A stretch of DNA of 64,000 nucleotides from Limibacterium fermenti (lineage in GTDB: Bacteria; Bacteroidota; Bacteroidia; Bacteroidales; Dysgonomonadaceae): NCBI RefSeq assembly GCF_041902845.1, contig NZ_CP159486.1, positions 4,071,295-4,135,294 of the forward strand, in the 5' to 3' direction. The position numbers and the translations under genes were made by a program. The notes under the pieces were generated by a model. The model was not told where the DNA came from and did not search any database. It saw only the letters and a program-made list of their open reading frames with translations. How positions within the stretch are numbered: position 1 is the stretch's first letter; each line of letters starts with the position of its first letter. Of the stretch, positions 16,877-26,096 are shown piece by piece.

Positions 16877-16903
16877 AAAAAGCTGCTCAGAGCAGCTTTT
16901 TTT
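16877..16903 (+). terminator. Intrinsic terminator
   Basis: AAAAAGCTGCT (16877-16887), loop CAG and AGCAGCTTTTT (16891-16901) form an 11-bp perfect stem ending in a T-run. It closes the winged-helix gene. Confidence 0.92.
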
Positions 16904-16938
16904 CTGTTTTTTTGTCATTAAAATCACTTTATATCTAT

Positions 16939-16946
16939 TATCTTTG
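16939..16946 (+). promoter_or_regulatory. -7 box for the FAD/Fe-S dehydrogenase
   Basis: TATCTTTG matches TAnnTTTG exactly, 61 bases before the start codon. The nearest TTTG (16911-16914) is 24 bases upstream, slightly too far, so the -33 element is uncertain. Confidence 0.5.
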
Positions 16947-17007
16947 ATGCAGCGAATCGAAAAGATACGTCGTTAAATTCTTTTTAATCCATTATAAATT
17001 CAATCAT

Positions 17008-19836
17008 ATGGAAGCATCACATTTAAACTCACAACTCGCCTCTTTATTCTTAAAAAGTCAGGTTTTTACCGATCATCTCTCGTGTGTGACCAAAGGCACC
17101 GATGCGGGATTATACAGGCTCATCCCGAAAGCCGTTGTAAAAGTGGATTCGGAAGATGAAGTCATTCGTTTGTTGCGATTTTGTCATCAGAATACGGTTC
17201 CGCTTACGTTTAAAGCCGCGGGCACCAGTTTGAGCGGACAAACCATATCCGACTCTGTTTTGATGGAGATCGGGCAGGGATTTGAATTTTCGACGATTAC
17301 CGATAACGGCTATACGGCAACGTTCGGCTGCGGATTAACCGGTACTGCTGCGAATCGCTTGCTGATGCGTTACAAACGGAAACTGGGGCCGAAACCGGCA
17401 TCGATTAACTCGGCAAAAATCGGCGGAATTATCGGCAATAACTCCAGCGGGATGAGTTACGGGATCAAATATAACAGTTACAATACGATCCGATCGATGC
17501 GCATTCTCTTTGCCGACGGAAGCGTGTTGGATACGGGCGACGAAGCCAGTCGCAAGAGTTTTGCCGAAACGCATCCGGCTTTGATCAAAGAAATAACCGA
17601 TATTCATCGCGAAGCGGTCGGCAATGAGTCGATACGAAATAAAATAGCGACGAAGTTTCAACTGAAAAACACGTGCGGCTACGGCGTCAATTCTTTAATC
17701 GATTTTGAAGATCCGATCGATATCATTCAACATTTAATGATCGGGTCGGAGGGAACGTTGGGGTTTGTTTCGCAAGCAACGTTCGAAACGGTGCACGATG
17801 CGCCGCTGAAAGCCACGGCAATGATTTATTACCCCAGTTTGCGCGAAGTGTGTAATGCGATCGTTCCGTTGAGGAATTGTGAGGTTATGGCTGCCGAGTT
17901 AATGGATCGCAACGCCATGCGCGCGGTGGAAGACGAACCGGGAATGCCCCCCGAGTTGAAAACCCTTCCCGAAAATGCCGTCGCTTTATTGATCGACACG
18001 TCGGCCGACGACGAAGAAACCCTCTTCGCGCAAATGCAGGATATCGAGGCCAAGCTCAGCCATATTCCCACGCTATTTCCGATCAAGTTTACAACCGATA
18101 AACATCTGTACAACTCTTATTGGAGTGTGCGTAACGGGCTGTTTACTTCGGCTGCGGCCGGAAGGCCTGTCAATACGGCCTCTATTATCGAAGATATTGC
18201 TTTTGACGCCGAAGTGTTGGGCGATGCGCTGGTCAGCGTCCGCGAATTGCTTGTGCGTTCGGGGTATGCCAATGCCGTTATGTGGGGGCATTTGCTTGAC
18301 GGGAATGTTCATTTTACGGTTTTCCCTGATATTAATTCGCCCGACGGAGTGGAAAAATACGGGCAGTTTATGCACGAACTGTGTGAGATGGTTGCTGTGG
18401 CGTATCATGGTAGCCTGAAAGCAGAGCACGGCACCGGACGTAATATGGCGCCCTTTGTCGAACAAGAATGGGGAACGGATATTTATGCGCTGATGAAGCG
18501 GATTAAAAAGGCTTTCGATCCGATGAATGTTTTAAATCCCGGAGTCCTTATTAATGAAGACAAAGAGATTTTCATTAAAAACCTCAAGAATATTCCTTCG
18601 GCGAATCCGATTATCGATAAGTGTATCGAATGCGGATTCTGCGAAGTGAGTTGTCCTTCGAAAAACCTCACCCTTACGCCCCGTCAACGCATTGTGGCTT
18701 ACCGCATGTTGGTGGATGAAGCGAACGCGAAGAAGAACGGAAAAGCCGTGCGAGAACTGGCCAAGCAGATTTCTTATCCATTAGATGAAACTTGTGCCAC
18801 CGACGGATTATGCAGCATCGCTTGCCCCGTGGGGATTAACACCGGCACGTTGGTGAAAGAGCTGCGTTGGCAGAATAACGGGCGCTTTTCGGGTAACGTG
18901 GCGGAAGCTATTGCCGATAATATGGGGAATGTGACGGCTTTGATCCGTTCGTTGCTGAACGTGCCCCATTCGCTCGCCCATGTGATAGGATACGGGAATA
19001 TGGAAAGCATTACCAAAGGAATGTATAAGCTTTTTGACGGCGGTTTTCCTCTCTGGACGCGGCAAACACCTTCAGCGAGCCGTAAGATCAAACGAAATAT
19101 TTTCCCCGTGAGCGCCGAATCGCCGATGGTGGTGTATTTTCCGTCGTGCATTACCCGTTCGATGGGAGGTCCCGGACACGAGGGGTACGGCAAGCAAGAA
19201 GATGTGCCTTCGGCCATGATTTCTCTCCTGAATAAAGCCGGTTATAATGTGATCATCCCTGAAAACAAAGATCGGTTGTGTTGTGGAATGGCTTTCAGCA
19301 GCAAAGGCTTCCGGAAACAGGCGAAACAAAAGGAAACAGAACTCGGTGAAGCGTTGATGCAAGTCAGTCGTGGAGGGGAATTGCCCATCGTGTGCGATAT
19401 GAGCCCCTGTTTACTTCATATGAAAGAAACGCTCGATCCGAAACTTCGGTTATACGATCAAGTGGAATTTATTCATGACTTTTTGTTGGATCATCTTCAA
19501 ATCAATAAACAACCGATATCGGTGGCGATTCATACCACCTGCAGTTCCACGAAAATGCAATTGCAGCAAAAGCTGTATCATGTAGCTTCGGTTTGTGCGC
19601 AGAAAGTCGTTGTGCCCGATAATGTCGGTTGCTGCGGATGGGCCGGCGATCGCGGGTTCTTCTATCCCGAATTGAACAACTCGGCGTTAGCGCCGCTGAA
19701 GCAAGAGATATTGGATGCCAAGGAGGGGTATTCGAATAGCCGCACGTGTGAAATCGGATTATCGATCAACAGCGGTATTTCTTACCGGTCGCTCGTCTAT
19801 CTTGTGAATAAGGCGAGCAGCCCTCTTCTTTCCTAA
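17008..19836 (+). CDS. FAD-linked oxidase with Fe-S and CCG domains, probable D-lactate dehydrogenase
   Basis: Domains in order: FAD-binding PCMH domain (~35-270; 'TFKAAGTSLSGQTISD', 'IGGIIGNNSSGMSYG', 'GSEGTLGFVSQAT'), FAD-oxidase C-terminal domain (~270-525; 'MWGHLLDGNVHFTVF', 'KAEHGTGRNMAPFVEQEWG'). Then come two 4Fe-4S motifs (CIECGFCEVSCP, CATDGLCSIACP) and two CCG half-domains ('RLCCGMAFSSKG', 'VGCCGWAGDRGF'). This is a natural fusion of a Dld/GlcD-like dehydrogenase with a GlpC-like Fe-S subunit, 942 residues, common in Bacteroidetes. The likely reaction is oxidation of D-lactate or a related 2-hydroxyacid with electrons passed to the membrane pool. The exact substrate cannot be read from sequence. 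It is a single gene, ended by the terminator at 19987. Confidence 0.88.
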   Translation: MEASHLNSQLASLFLKSQVFTDHLSCVTKGTDAGLYRLIPKAVVKVDSEDEVIRLLRFCHQNTVPLTFKAAGTSLSGQTISDSVLMEIGQGFEFSTITDNGYTATFGCGLTGTAANRLLMRYKRKLGPKPASINSAKIGGIIGNNSSGMSYGIKYNSYNTIRSMRILFADGSVLDTGDEASRKSFAETHPALIKEITDIHREAVGNESIRNKIATKFQLKNTCGYGVNSLIDFEDPIDIIQHLMIGSEGTLGFVSQATFETVHDAPLKATAMIYYPSLREVCNAIVPLRNCEVMAAELMDRNAMRAVEDEPGMPPELKTLPENAVALLIDTSADDEETLFAQMQDIEAKLSHIPTLFPIKFTTDKHLYNSYWSVRNGLFTSAAAGRPVNTASIIEDIAFDAEVLGDALVSVRELLVRSGYANAVMWGHLLDGNVHFTVFPDINSPDGVEKYGQFMHELCEMVAVAYHGSLKAEHGTGRNMAPFVEQEWGTDIYALMKRIKKAFDPMNVLNPGVLINEDKEIFIKNLKNIPSANPIIDKCIECGFCEVSCPSKNLTLTPRQRIVAYRMLVDEANAKKNGKAVRELAKQISYPLDETCATDGLCSIACPVGINTGTLVKELRWQNNGRFSGNVAEAIADNMGNVTALIRSLLNVPHSLAHVIGYGNMESITKGMYKLFDGGFPLWTRQTPSASRKIKRNIFPVSAESPMVVYFPSCITRSMGGPGHEGYGKQEDVPSAMISLLNKAGYNVIIPENKDRLCCGMAFSSKGFRKQAKQKETELGEALMQVSRGGELPIVCDMSPCLLHMKETLDPKLRLYDQVEFIHDFLLDHLQINKQPISVAIHTTCSSTKMQLQQKLYHVASVCAQKVVVPDNVGCCGWAGDRGFFYPELNNSALAPLKQEILDAKEGYSNSRTCEIGLSINSGISYRSLVYLVNKASSPLLS

Positions 19837-19896
19837 CGGATACATTCTTTTTATTATTGCAGGGAATCTTTCGTATATTTGCTGAAAAATCAGGTT

Positions 19897-19980
19897 ATGG
19901 AAACAATTAAAATTGACATACTCAATCCGAAAGCCAGATTGTTGCTTGAGAACTTGGCTGATTTGGATTTAAAAAGATAA
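19897..19980 (+). CDS. Tiny ORF resembling an antitoxin N-terminus (27 aa)
   Basis: The ORF METIKIDILNPKARLLLENLADLDLKR has the look of the first ~27 residues of small Bacteroidetes antitoxin-like proteins (IKI-x-V/I-LNPKA-x-x-LL-x-x-LAELDLI) but ends at TAA with no C-terminal half and no toxin gene after it. A TATATTTG box lies at 19874-19881 and a terminator follows directly, so it could be transcribed. It is either a remnant of a toxin-antitoxin pair or a real micro-protein. Confidence 0.4.
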   Translation: METIKIDILNPKARLLLENLADLDLKR

Positions 19981-19986
19981 GCATAT

Positions 19987-20024
19987 AAAAAAGGTGGTAT
20001 CGCGTTTAGCGATCCACCTTTTTT
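19987..20024. terminator. Bidirectional intrinsic terminator
   Basis: AAAAAAGGTGG and CCACCTTTTTT flank an inner ATCGC/GCGAT stem with a TTTA loop. A-runs and T-runs at both sides let it end transcription of the plus-strand genes and of the convergent enolase gene. Confidence 0.93.
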
Positions 20025-20048
20025 AATTATTATCGAGTTTTACAATTA

Positions 20049-21332
20049 TTATTTCAGTTTCCGGTAACCATATACGGCGCGGTCGCCCAACTCTTCTTCG
20101 ATGCGAAGCAATTGGTTGTATTTTGCCATACGGTCGGAACGGCTCAACGAACCGGTTTTGATCTGACCCGAATTGGTTGCCACTGCAATGTCGGCGATGG
20201 TAGCATCTTCGGTTTCGCCCGAACGGTGCGACGTTACGGTGGTATATCCGTTGCGTTGAGCCATTTCGATAGCGTTCAACGTTTCGGTCAATGTGCCGAT
20301 TTGATTTACTTTAATCAAAATCGAGTTACCGCATCCCTCTTTAATACCTTTTTCCAGGAAGTCAACGTTTGTAACGAACAAGTCGTCACCCACCAACTGG
20401 CATTTGCTGCCGATACGGTCGGTAAGCAATTTCCATCCGGCCCAATCGTTTTCGTCCATTCCGTCTTCGATAGAGTCGATCGGATATTTCGCAATCAATT
20501 GTTCGAGATAGTCGGCTTGTTCGGCGGAAGTACGTTTTTTACCATGAGCGCCTTCAAATTTGGTATAGTCATAGATACCATCTTTATAAAATTCCGAAGA
20601 AGCACAGTCTAAAGCAATCTTCACATCTTTTCCGGGTTCATAACCGGCATTCCGGATCGCCGTCAGGATCGATTCGAGCGCTTCTTCCGTTCCTCCGGCA
20701 AGGTTAGGAGCGAAACCGCCTTCGTCACCTACGGCAGTGCTTAATCCTTTATCGTGAAGAACTTTCTTCAAAGCGTGGAATACTTCGGCGCCCATCCGCA
20801 ACCCTTCTTTGAAAGAAGGAGCGCCAACCGGACGAATCATAAATTCCTGGAAAGCGATGGGAGCATCGGAGTGAGAACCCCCATTGATAATATTCATCAT
20901 GGGAACAGGCAATACATACGTATTGGTTCCGCCGATATAACGATACAAAGGCAAGCCGAGATAGTTTGCGCCGGCTTTTGCTACCGCTAAAGAAACGCCT
21001 AACAAAGCATTTGCGCCGAGGTTCGATTTTGTTTTTGTTCCGTCGAGTTCGAGCAGTTTTGCATCGATTTTCGTTTGTTCCAATACGTTCAATCCCACCA
21101 AAGCAGGAGCAATCACGTCGTTGATGTTTGCAACGGCTTTCAATACGCCTTTGCCGCCATACCGTTTTTTGTCGCCGTCACGAAGTTCGAGCGCTTCATT
21201 TTCACCGGTAGATGCGCCGGATGGCACGGCTGCACGGCCGAAAGCTCCGGATTCCGTCAACACGTCTACTTCGACTGTCGGATTCCCTCTTGAATCCAAA
21301 ATTTCACGTCCTAAGACACTAATAATCCTCAT
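20049..21332 (-). CDS. eno: Enolase
   Basis: The 427-residue glycolytic enzyme interconverts 2-phosphoglycerate and phosphoenolpyruvate. Visible motifs are 'ILDSRGNPTVEVDV', 'GRAAVPSGASTGENEALELRD', the catalytic 'VGDEGGFAPN', the metal ligands in 'ALDCASSEFY', 'SIEDGMDENDW' and 'LVGDDLFVTN', and the signature 'ILIKVNQIGTLTETL' with 'SHRSGETEDATIADIAV'. Start and length are standard. It is convergent with the dehydrogenase across a shared terminator. Confidence 0.98.
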   Translation of the reverse strand: MRIISVLGREILDSRGNPTVEVDVLTESGAFGRAAVPSGASTGENEALELRDGDKKRYGGKGVLKAVANINDVIAPALVGLNVLEQTKIDAKLLELDGTKTKSNLGANALLGVSLAVAKAGANYLGLPLYRYIGGTNTYVLPVPMMNIINGGSHSDAPIAFQEFMIRPVGAPSFKEGLRMGAEVFHALKKVLHDKGLSTAVGDEGGFAPNLAGGTEEALESILTAIRNAGYEPGKDVKIALDCASSEFYKDGIYDYTKFEGAHGKKRTSAEQADYLEQLIAKYPIDSIEDGMDENDWAGWKLLTDRIGSKCQLVGDDLFVTNVDFLEKGIKEGCGNSILIKVNQIGTLTETLNAIEMAQRNGYTTVTSHRSGETEDATIADIAVATNSGQIKTGSLSRSDRMAKYNQLLRIEEELGDRAVYGYRKLK

Positions 21333-21496
21333 GTTTTTTTGATTTTTTTATGCTAATACTAATGATCTATTATTTATAAGAGAAACCTTAAACCGAACAC
21401 ATACAGTTCTATGCGTTTCGTGCGCAAAGATACTTCTTTTTCCGTTAAAACACGAAACGTCTTGCAAGAAAAAATATTAAAATGGAGGTTGAAGAG

Positions 21497-21559
21497 AATT
21501 ACAAATTACAAATTACAAATTACGAATTGCGAATTACAAATTACGAATTACGAATTACA
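21497..21559. repeat. AATTACR heptamer tandem array 1 (9 units)
   Basis: Nine consecutive 7-bp units AATTACA/AATTACG (one AATTGCG) fill part of the eno-marC spacer, followed by 'AAGACTGAAGACCGGCAGCC'. The same two-part layout recurs at 24541, 26122 and 30409, and in reverse at 36089. Confidence 0.95.
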
Positions 21560-21608
21560 ACTGAAGCCAAAGGATTAAAGACTGAAGACCGGCAGCCGAT
21601 GACTTATC

Positions 21609-22214
21609 CTATTGGAAAGAAGTAAACAGAATGCTGATGTTGGACGTCAGCAGTTTTACCGAAATGGCCATGAGCACCACGCCGAAGAACTTGCGTAAGA
21701 TAAATACGCCCCCCACTCCCATGATTTTTTTTACCACATCTACATACCGCAATACCAAATAAACAATTACCATGTTCAATAATACGGCGATAATGATGTT
21801 AATCGAGTGGTATTCGGCACGCATGGAGAGAAGGGTCGTAAACGTACCGGGTCCGGTGATTAAAGGGAAGACTATCGGTACGAGCGTGGCCGAGTTGTCG
21901 GATTCGTCCGGGCTTTCGTTTTTGAATATTTCCACTCCGAAAATCATCTCGATGGAAATGATGAGGATCACCAGCGCCCCTGCGACCGCAAAGGAAGAAA
22001 CATCGACCTGGAAGAGTTTCAAAATCCATTCCCCGACAAATAAGAATAACAGTAAGATGAGGAATGAATAAGCGGAAGCTTTAAACGGCTCGATCTTCTT
22101 GCCTTTACTTCTCAGGTTGAGAAATATAGGCACCGATCCTGTAGCGTCGATAATAGCAAACAAGACCAAAAAAGCACTTATTATTTCTAATGCGTTCAAC
22201 CCGAAAAAATCCAT
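21609..22214 (-). CDS. MarC family integral membrane protein
   Basis: ATG 22214 (MDFFGLNALEIISAFLVLFAIID) gives 201 residues, matching the family, with six predicted membrane helices. Signatures are 'FAIIDATGSVPIFLNL' near the start and 'LVPIVFPLITGPGTFTTLLS' in the middle, the duplicated MarC motif. MarC was once linked to multidrug resistance but its function is unknown; it may be a small-solute transporter. It is divergent from the peptidase gene at 22427. Confidence 0.92.
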   Translation of the reverse strand: MDFFGLNALEIISAFLVLFAIIDATGSVPIFLNLRSKGKKIEPFKASAYSFLILLLFLFVGEWILKLFQVDVSSFAVAGALVILIISIEMIFGVEIFKNESPDESDNSATLVPIVFPLITGPGTFTTLLSMRAEYHSINIIIAVLLNMVIVYLVLRYVDVVKKIMGVGGVFILRKFFGVVLMAISVKLLTSNISILFTSFQ

Positions 22215-22300
22215 AGCTGTAGAAGAATGAAACTTTATACTTACATTTTGTCTGCAAAAGTACACTTATTTATACAATAATCCAATTATTTTTTTGCTGT

Positions 22301-22365
22301 CGGTCGTCGGTCTCCGGTCATCAGTCTCCGGTCTGTAGTCTGCAGCCTTTTGTCTTTTGTCACGG
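22301..22365. repeat. GGTCTCCGGTC-type degenerate repeat with TTTTGTC units
   Basis: The spacer between marC and the peptidase holds several copies of CGGTCTCCGGTC/AGTCTCCGGTC and two TTTTGTC units. It is the reverse complement of the GACCGGAGAC repeats beside the heptamer arrays at 24605, 30472 and 30550, so it is the same family in opposite orientation. Confidence 0.7.
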
Positions 22366-22386
22366 TTCTTATCAAAATAAAATCAG

Positions 22387-22394
22387 TATCTTTG
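22387..22394 (+). promoter_or_regulatory. -7 box for the M3 peptidase
   Basis: A perfect TATCTTTG lies 32 bases before ATG 22427. No good -33 TTG is placed 19-21 bases upstream. Confidence 0.55.
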
Positions 22395-22426
22395 CCTCTT
22401 ATCATCATTCAAAGACAAAAGACAAG

Positions 22427-24520
22427 ATGAAAAAGATTTTTATATTCCTTTTATTTATGACGACAATAGCAACAGGGAAGGCCGGCGACAATCCGTTTCT
22501 CCGGCCTTTCGACACGCCGCACGGTACCGCACCGTTCGGCTTGATCAAAACGGAGCATTATGAACCGGCTTTCGAACAAGCCATTCGCGAACATCAGCAG
22601 GAGATCGACCGGATCGTGGCGGATACCGCGCCTGCGACATTTCGGAACACGATTGAAGCAATGGAATTTAGCGGTCAGTTGCTTACCCGCGTGAGCAGCG
22701 TTTTCTTCAATTTATTGAGCGCGGAAAGTAATGACGAAATGATGGCTGTTTCGCAGCGCTTAAGCCCCAAGCTTTCGAAGCATTCGAACAATATCAACCT
22801 GAATGAAAAACTGTTCGAGCGAATCAAGGCGGTCTATGATGCCCGCTTGACATCGGGACTTACGCCTGAACAGATTCGCCTTACGGAAGAATATTACGAT
22901 AATTTCGAGGATAGCGGCGCGACGCTTTCGCCCGAAAAAAAACAGGTCTACCGGCAACTGTCGGAGGAACTGAGCAAGGCGACTCTCGAATACGGGCAAA
23001 ACAACCTGAAGGAAACCAATGCGTTTGAGATGTTGTTGACGAACGAAGCCGATTTGGCCGGCTTGCCCGAAAGTGTGAGAGAGGCTGCCGCATCGAAAGC
23101 CAAGTCGAAATCGAAAGAGGGCTGGCTGTTTGACTTGTCGGCGCCGAGTTACATCGGATTGATGAAGTATTCCACCCGCCGCGACTTGCGCCGCAAACTG
23201 TATATGGCCTACAATACAAAGAGTGTGAACGGCGGCGAGTTCGATAACAAGAGGCTGGTGCAACAAATCGTGAACCTCCGCTTGCAGATCGCCAACTTGT
23301 TGGGTTATAAGAATTATGCCGACTATGTGTTGAAAAACCGCATGGCGAAAAACCAACAGAGCGTGTTTACCTTGCTCGACCAACTGGCTGCCGCATACGG
23401 TCCTGTGGCGAAGCAGGAGGTGAGCGAAGTGCAGGCGTTTGCCGCCGAAACGGAAGGGGCGGCGATCGACATCCAACCGTGGGACTGGAGCTTTTATGCC
23501 GATAAACTCAAGCACAAACGATATGATTTGAACGACGAAAGGGTGCGTCCGTATTTCGAACTGGAAAACGTGAAGAAAGGCGTGTTCGGCATCGCAACCG
23601 ATTTATACGGGCTTACCTTTGTGAAGAATGACGCCATCGCGGTGTATCATCCCGAAGTGGAAGCGTTTGATGTGATGGACGAAAACGGTGCGTTTCTGGC
23701 CGTCCTATACACCGACTTCCACCCGCGCGACGGGAAACGTTCGGGCGCATGGATGACCTCGTACAAAGAACAATATATAAAGGATGGGGCAGACAGCCGC
23801 CCGCAGGTGTCGATTGTCATGAATTTTACCCGCCCCACGGAAACGAAACCGGCGCTGCTGACGTTCGACGAGGTGGAAACCTTCTTGCACGAGTTCGGCC
23901 ATGCCTTGCACGGCATGCTGGCCAAAAGCGCCTATCCGTCGTTGTCGGGAACGAACGTCTACCGCGATTTTGTGGAATTGCCTTCGCAACTGATGGAAAA
24001 CTGGTTGGTGGAAAAAGAATACCTCGACCGTTTTGCGTTCCATTACCAAACCGGAGAGAAAATGCCGCAGGAATTGGTGCAGAAAATTATCGACGCATCG
24101 AATTACACCACCGGCTATTTGTGCTTGCGCCAATTATCGTTCGGGTATCTGGATATGGCTTGGTATACACTCGAAAAACCATTCGACGGCGACGTCCGCG
24201 CATTCGAGCAAACGGCTATGCAGCGCGTGCAACTCATGCCCGTTGTCCCCGAAGCGTGTATGTCGACGGCCTTCGGGCACATCTTTTCGGGAGGCTATGC
24301 CGCCGGCTATTACAGTTATAAATGGTCGGAAGTGCTCGACGCCGACGCCTTTTCGGTGTTTAAGAAAAACGGAATCTTCGACCGTAAGACGGCACGATCG
24401 TTCCGGACGAACATTCTTGAAAAAGGAAATACCGAAGATCCGTCGAAACTTTACCTGCGTTTCCGCGGGCAGGAACCCTCCATCGATGCGTTGCTCGAAC
24501 GGAACGGGATACGGCAATAG
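22427..24520 (+). CDS. dcp: M3 family peptidyl-dipeptidase (Dcp type)
   Basis: A signal peptide (MKKIFIFLLFMTTIATGKAG) precedes a 697-residue M3 metallopeptidase. The zinc site is clear: 'FLHEFGHALHGMLA' (HExxH), with the downstream Glu in 'FVELPSQLMENW'. 'FSGGYAAGYYSYKWSEVLDADAF' is the usual substrate-binding region near the C-terminus. It would release dipeptides from the C-terminus of peptides in the periplasm. Length and domain content match Dcp. It is a single gene between two repeat-filled spacers. Confidence 0.94.
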   Translation: MKKIFIFLLFMTTIATGKAGDNPFLRPFDTPHGTAPFGLIKTEHYEPAFEQAIREHQQEIDRIVADTAPATFRNTIEAMEFSGQLLTRVSSVFFNLLSAESNDEMMAVSQRLSPKLSKHSNNINLNEKLFERIKAVYDARLTSGLTPEQIRLTEEYYDNFEDSGATLSPEKKQVYRQLSEELSKATLEYGQNNLKETNAFEMLLTNEADLAGLPESVREAAASKAKSKSKEGWLFDLSAPSYIGLMKYSTRRDLRRKLYMAYNTKSVNGGEFDNKRLVQQIVNLRLQIANLLGYKNYADYVLKNRMAKNQQSVFTLLDQLAAAYGPVAKQEVSEVQAFAAETEGAAIDIQPWDWSFYADKLKHKRYDLNDERVRPYFELENVKKGVFGIATDLYGLTFVKNDAIAVYHPEVEAFDVMDENGAFLAVLYTDFHPRDGKRSGAWMTSYKEQYIKDGADSRPQVSIVMNFTRPTETKPALLTFDEVETFLHEFGHALHGMLAKSAYPSLSGTNVYRDFVELPSQLMENWLVEKEYLDRFAFHYQTGEKMPQELVQKIIDASNYTTGYLCLRQLSFGYLDMAWYTLEKPFDGDVRAFEQTAMQRVQLMPVVPEACMSTAFGHIFSGGYAAGYYSYKWSEVLDADAFSVFKKNGIFDRKTARSFRTNILEKGNTEDPSKLYLRFRGQEPSIDALLERNGIRQ

Positions 24521-24540
24521 AAGGGCTAGAGGCTGGAGAC

Positions 24541-24603
24541 AATGACAAATGACAAATTACAAATTACAAATTACAAATTACGAATTACGAATTACGAATT
24601 ACG
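24541..24603. repeat. Heptamer tandem array 2 (9 units)
   Basis: Two AATGACA units are followed by three AATTACA and four AATTACG in perfect phase. The array is preceded by 'AGAGGCTGGAGACA' right after the peptidase stop and followed by 'AAGACCAGTGACCGAAGACC'. The same leading motif opens the 30391 array. Confidence 0.95.
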
Positions 24604-24728
24604 AATGAGATCTAAAGACCAGTGACCGAAGACCGGTGAATGGAGACCTTTTTTTACGTTTAATTGTCTTTTTTCCCCTGAAATTGAAAAAAAAAGACGA
24701 ATTATGTCGCTACCAATGATTTTATTCC

Positions 24729-24736
24729 TATCTTTG
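24729..24736 (+). promoter_or_regulatory. -7 box of the RRM protein gene with ~130-base leader
   Basis: TATCTTTG matches the consensus. It implies a long, U-rich 5' leader before ATG 24873, the kind of untranslated region that could be a target for autoregulation by an RNA-binding protein; the autoregulation is inference. Confidence 0.55.
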
Positions 24737-24872
24737 TCCGTGCAAAAGTATTTAAAACAGGATGGTTGGCAATTTAGTTTCTTTACATTAACCTGTTAAG
24801 TCATTTTCTAACTTCTCTGGTCTAATTTCTTTGTGCAGAATTTTTTAGTTTATTTATTATTAATTTTTTTAC

Positions 24873-25184
24873 ATGAACATTTTTGTAGCTGGCTTAAGTT
24901 ATCAAATAACTGATGCCGATTTAAAAGAACTTTTTGAGGAATATGGAGAAGTTTCCTCAGCAAAAATTATTTCCGACAGAGATACCCGTCGTTCAAAGGG
25001 TTATGGCTTTGTTGAAATGGCTAATGATGCCGACGGACAACGTGCAATTGATGAACTCAATGAAGCAGAGTACGACGGACGTACCTTATCGGTATCCGTA
25101 GCTCGTCCCCGTCCCGAAGGCGGCAGCAGCCGTGGAGGTAACCGCGGCGGTGGTTATGGTAATCGCGAACGCAGCAGATATTAA
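24873..25184 (+). CDS. RRM-type RNA-binding protein (103 aa)
   Basis: Residues 1-80 form one RNA recognition motif with RNP2 'NIFVAGLSY' and RNP1 'KGYGFVEM', followed by a Gly/Arg/Ser tail (SSRGGNRGGGYGNRERSRY). This is the Bacteroidetes family of small RRM proteins that act as global post-transcriptional regulators in place of Hfq. The gene has its own promoter with a long U-rich leader and a terminator 24 bases after the stop. Confidence 0.95.
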   Translation: MNIFVAGLSYQITDADLKELFEEYGEVSSAKIISDRDTRRSKGYGFVEMANDADGQRAIDELNEAEYDGRTLSVSVARPRPEGGSSRGGNRGGGYGNRERSRY

Positions 25185-25207
25185 TATATCTCTCGATAGG
25201 TTTAAAG

Positions 25208-25245
25208 AAAAAGACTGCATCCCGAAAGAGGATGCGGTCTTTTTT
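25208..25245 (+). terminator. Intrinsic terminator of the RRM gene
   Basis: AAAAAGACTGCATCC and GGATGCGGTCTTTTT form a stem with one mismatch around CGAAAGA, ending in a T-run. Confidence 0.92.
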
Positions 25246-25321
25246 GAATTGCCTCATCTCTCATCCATCTCCTTCATACTTCATACATCATACTTGATAC
25301 ATCATATATCGTTCATTTATT

Positions 25322-26014
25322 ATGGCTATCATTCTACATATTGAAACATCTACACAAGCCTGTTCGTGTGCCTTGTCGCGCGACGGCGCGGTAATCGTGA
25401 ACCGGGAAGAGTTTGAAGGACAAAAGCATGCGGCCTTGCTGGGTGTTTTCGTGGAAGATATCATGACCTATGCCCGCGAAAAGCAGTTGACCGTCGATGC
25501 GGTGGCGGTAAGCAGCGGCCCGGGGTCGTATACGGGCTTGCGTATCGGCGTATCGGAGGCCAAAGGACTGAGTTACGGGCTGAATGTGCCGCTTATCGCC
25601 GTTCCTACGCATCTCCTCATGGCTTCGCAGGTGCAAAGGCGTGTGGAGAAGGATGCCTTGCTGTGTCCGATGATCGATGCGCGCCGCATGGAAGTGTATG
25701 CCGCTTTTTTCGACACGTTGTTGAACATGGTGCGCCCTACGGCGGCCGATATTGTGACCGCCGATAGTTACGCCGAACTGTTGGAACAACACACCGTTTA
25801 TTTTTTCGGAAACGGAGCCGATAAATGCAGACAGATCCTCACCCATCCGCATGCCGTATTTATTCCGTCGGTTTATCCGCTCGCATCGGGGATGGTGGCT
25901 TTGGCCGAAAAAGCGTATGCCGCCCGCGATTTTGTCGATACGGCCTATTTCGAACCTTTTTACCTCAAGGAGTTTGTGGCCACCGTCGCTAAAAATAAAG
26001 TTATTCCCGGTTAA
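25322..26014 (+). CDS. tsaB: tRNA threonylcarbamoyladenosine complex subunit TsaB
   Basis: The 230-residue protein has the ASKHA fold start 'ILHIETSTQACSCALSRDG', then 'KQLTVDAVAVSSGPGSYTGLRIGVSEAKGLSYGL' and 'PMIDARRMEVYAAFFD'. TsaB forms a heterodimer with TsaD and supports t6A37 modification of ANN-decoding tRNAs. It is a lone gene here, followed by a 700-base repeat-rich spacer. Confidence 0.95.
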   Translation: MAIILHIETSTQACSCALSRDGAVIVNREEFEGQKHAALLGVFVEDIMTYAREKQLTVDAVAVSSGPGSYTGLRIGVSEAKGLSYGLNVPLIAVPTHLLMASQVQRRVEKDALLCPMIDARRMEVYAAFFDTLLNMVRPTAADIVTADSYAELLEQHTVYFFGNGADKCRQILTHPHAVFIPSVYPLASGMVALAEKAYAARDFVDTAYFEPFYLKEFVATVAKNKVIPG

Positions 26015-26096
26015 TCCTTCCGGAAGAGCGATCCATTCCTTTGCCGATTCTTCCGGCGATATTCTTTTAAGCAACCTTTGTATTCAATTTCATAAC

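Noticed and set aside
22760..23515. 251-codon minus-strand ORF inside the M3 peptidase gene
   Set aside because: Shadow of a strongly conserved peptidase reading frame; no motif.
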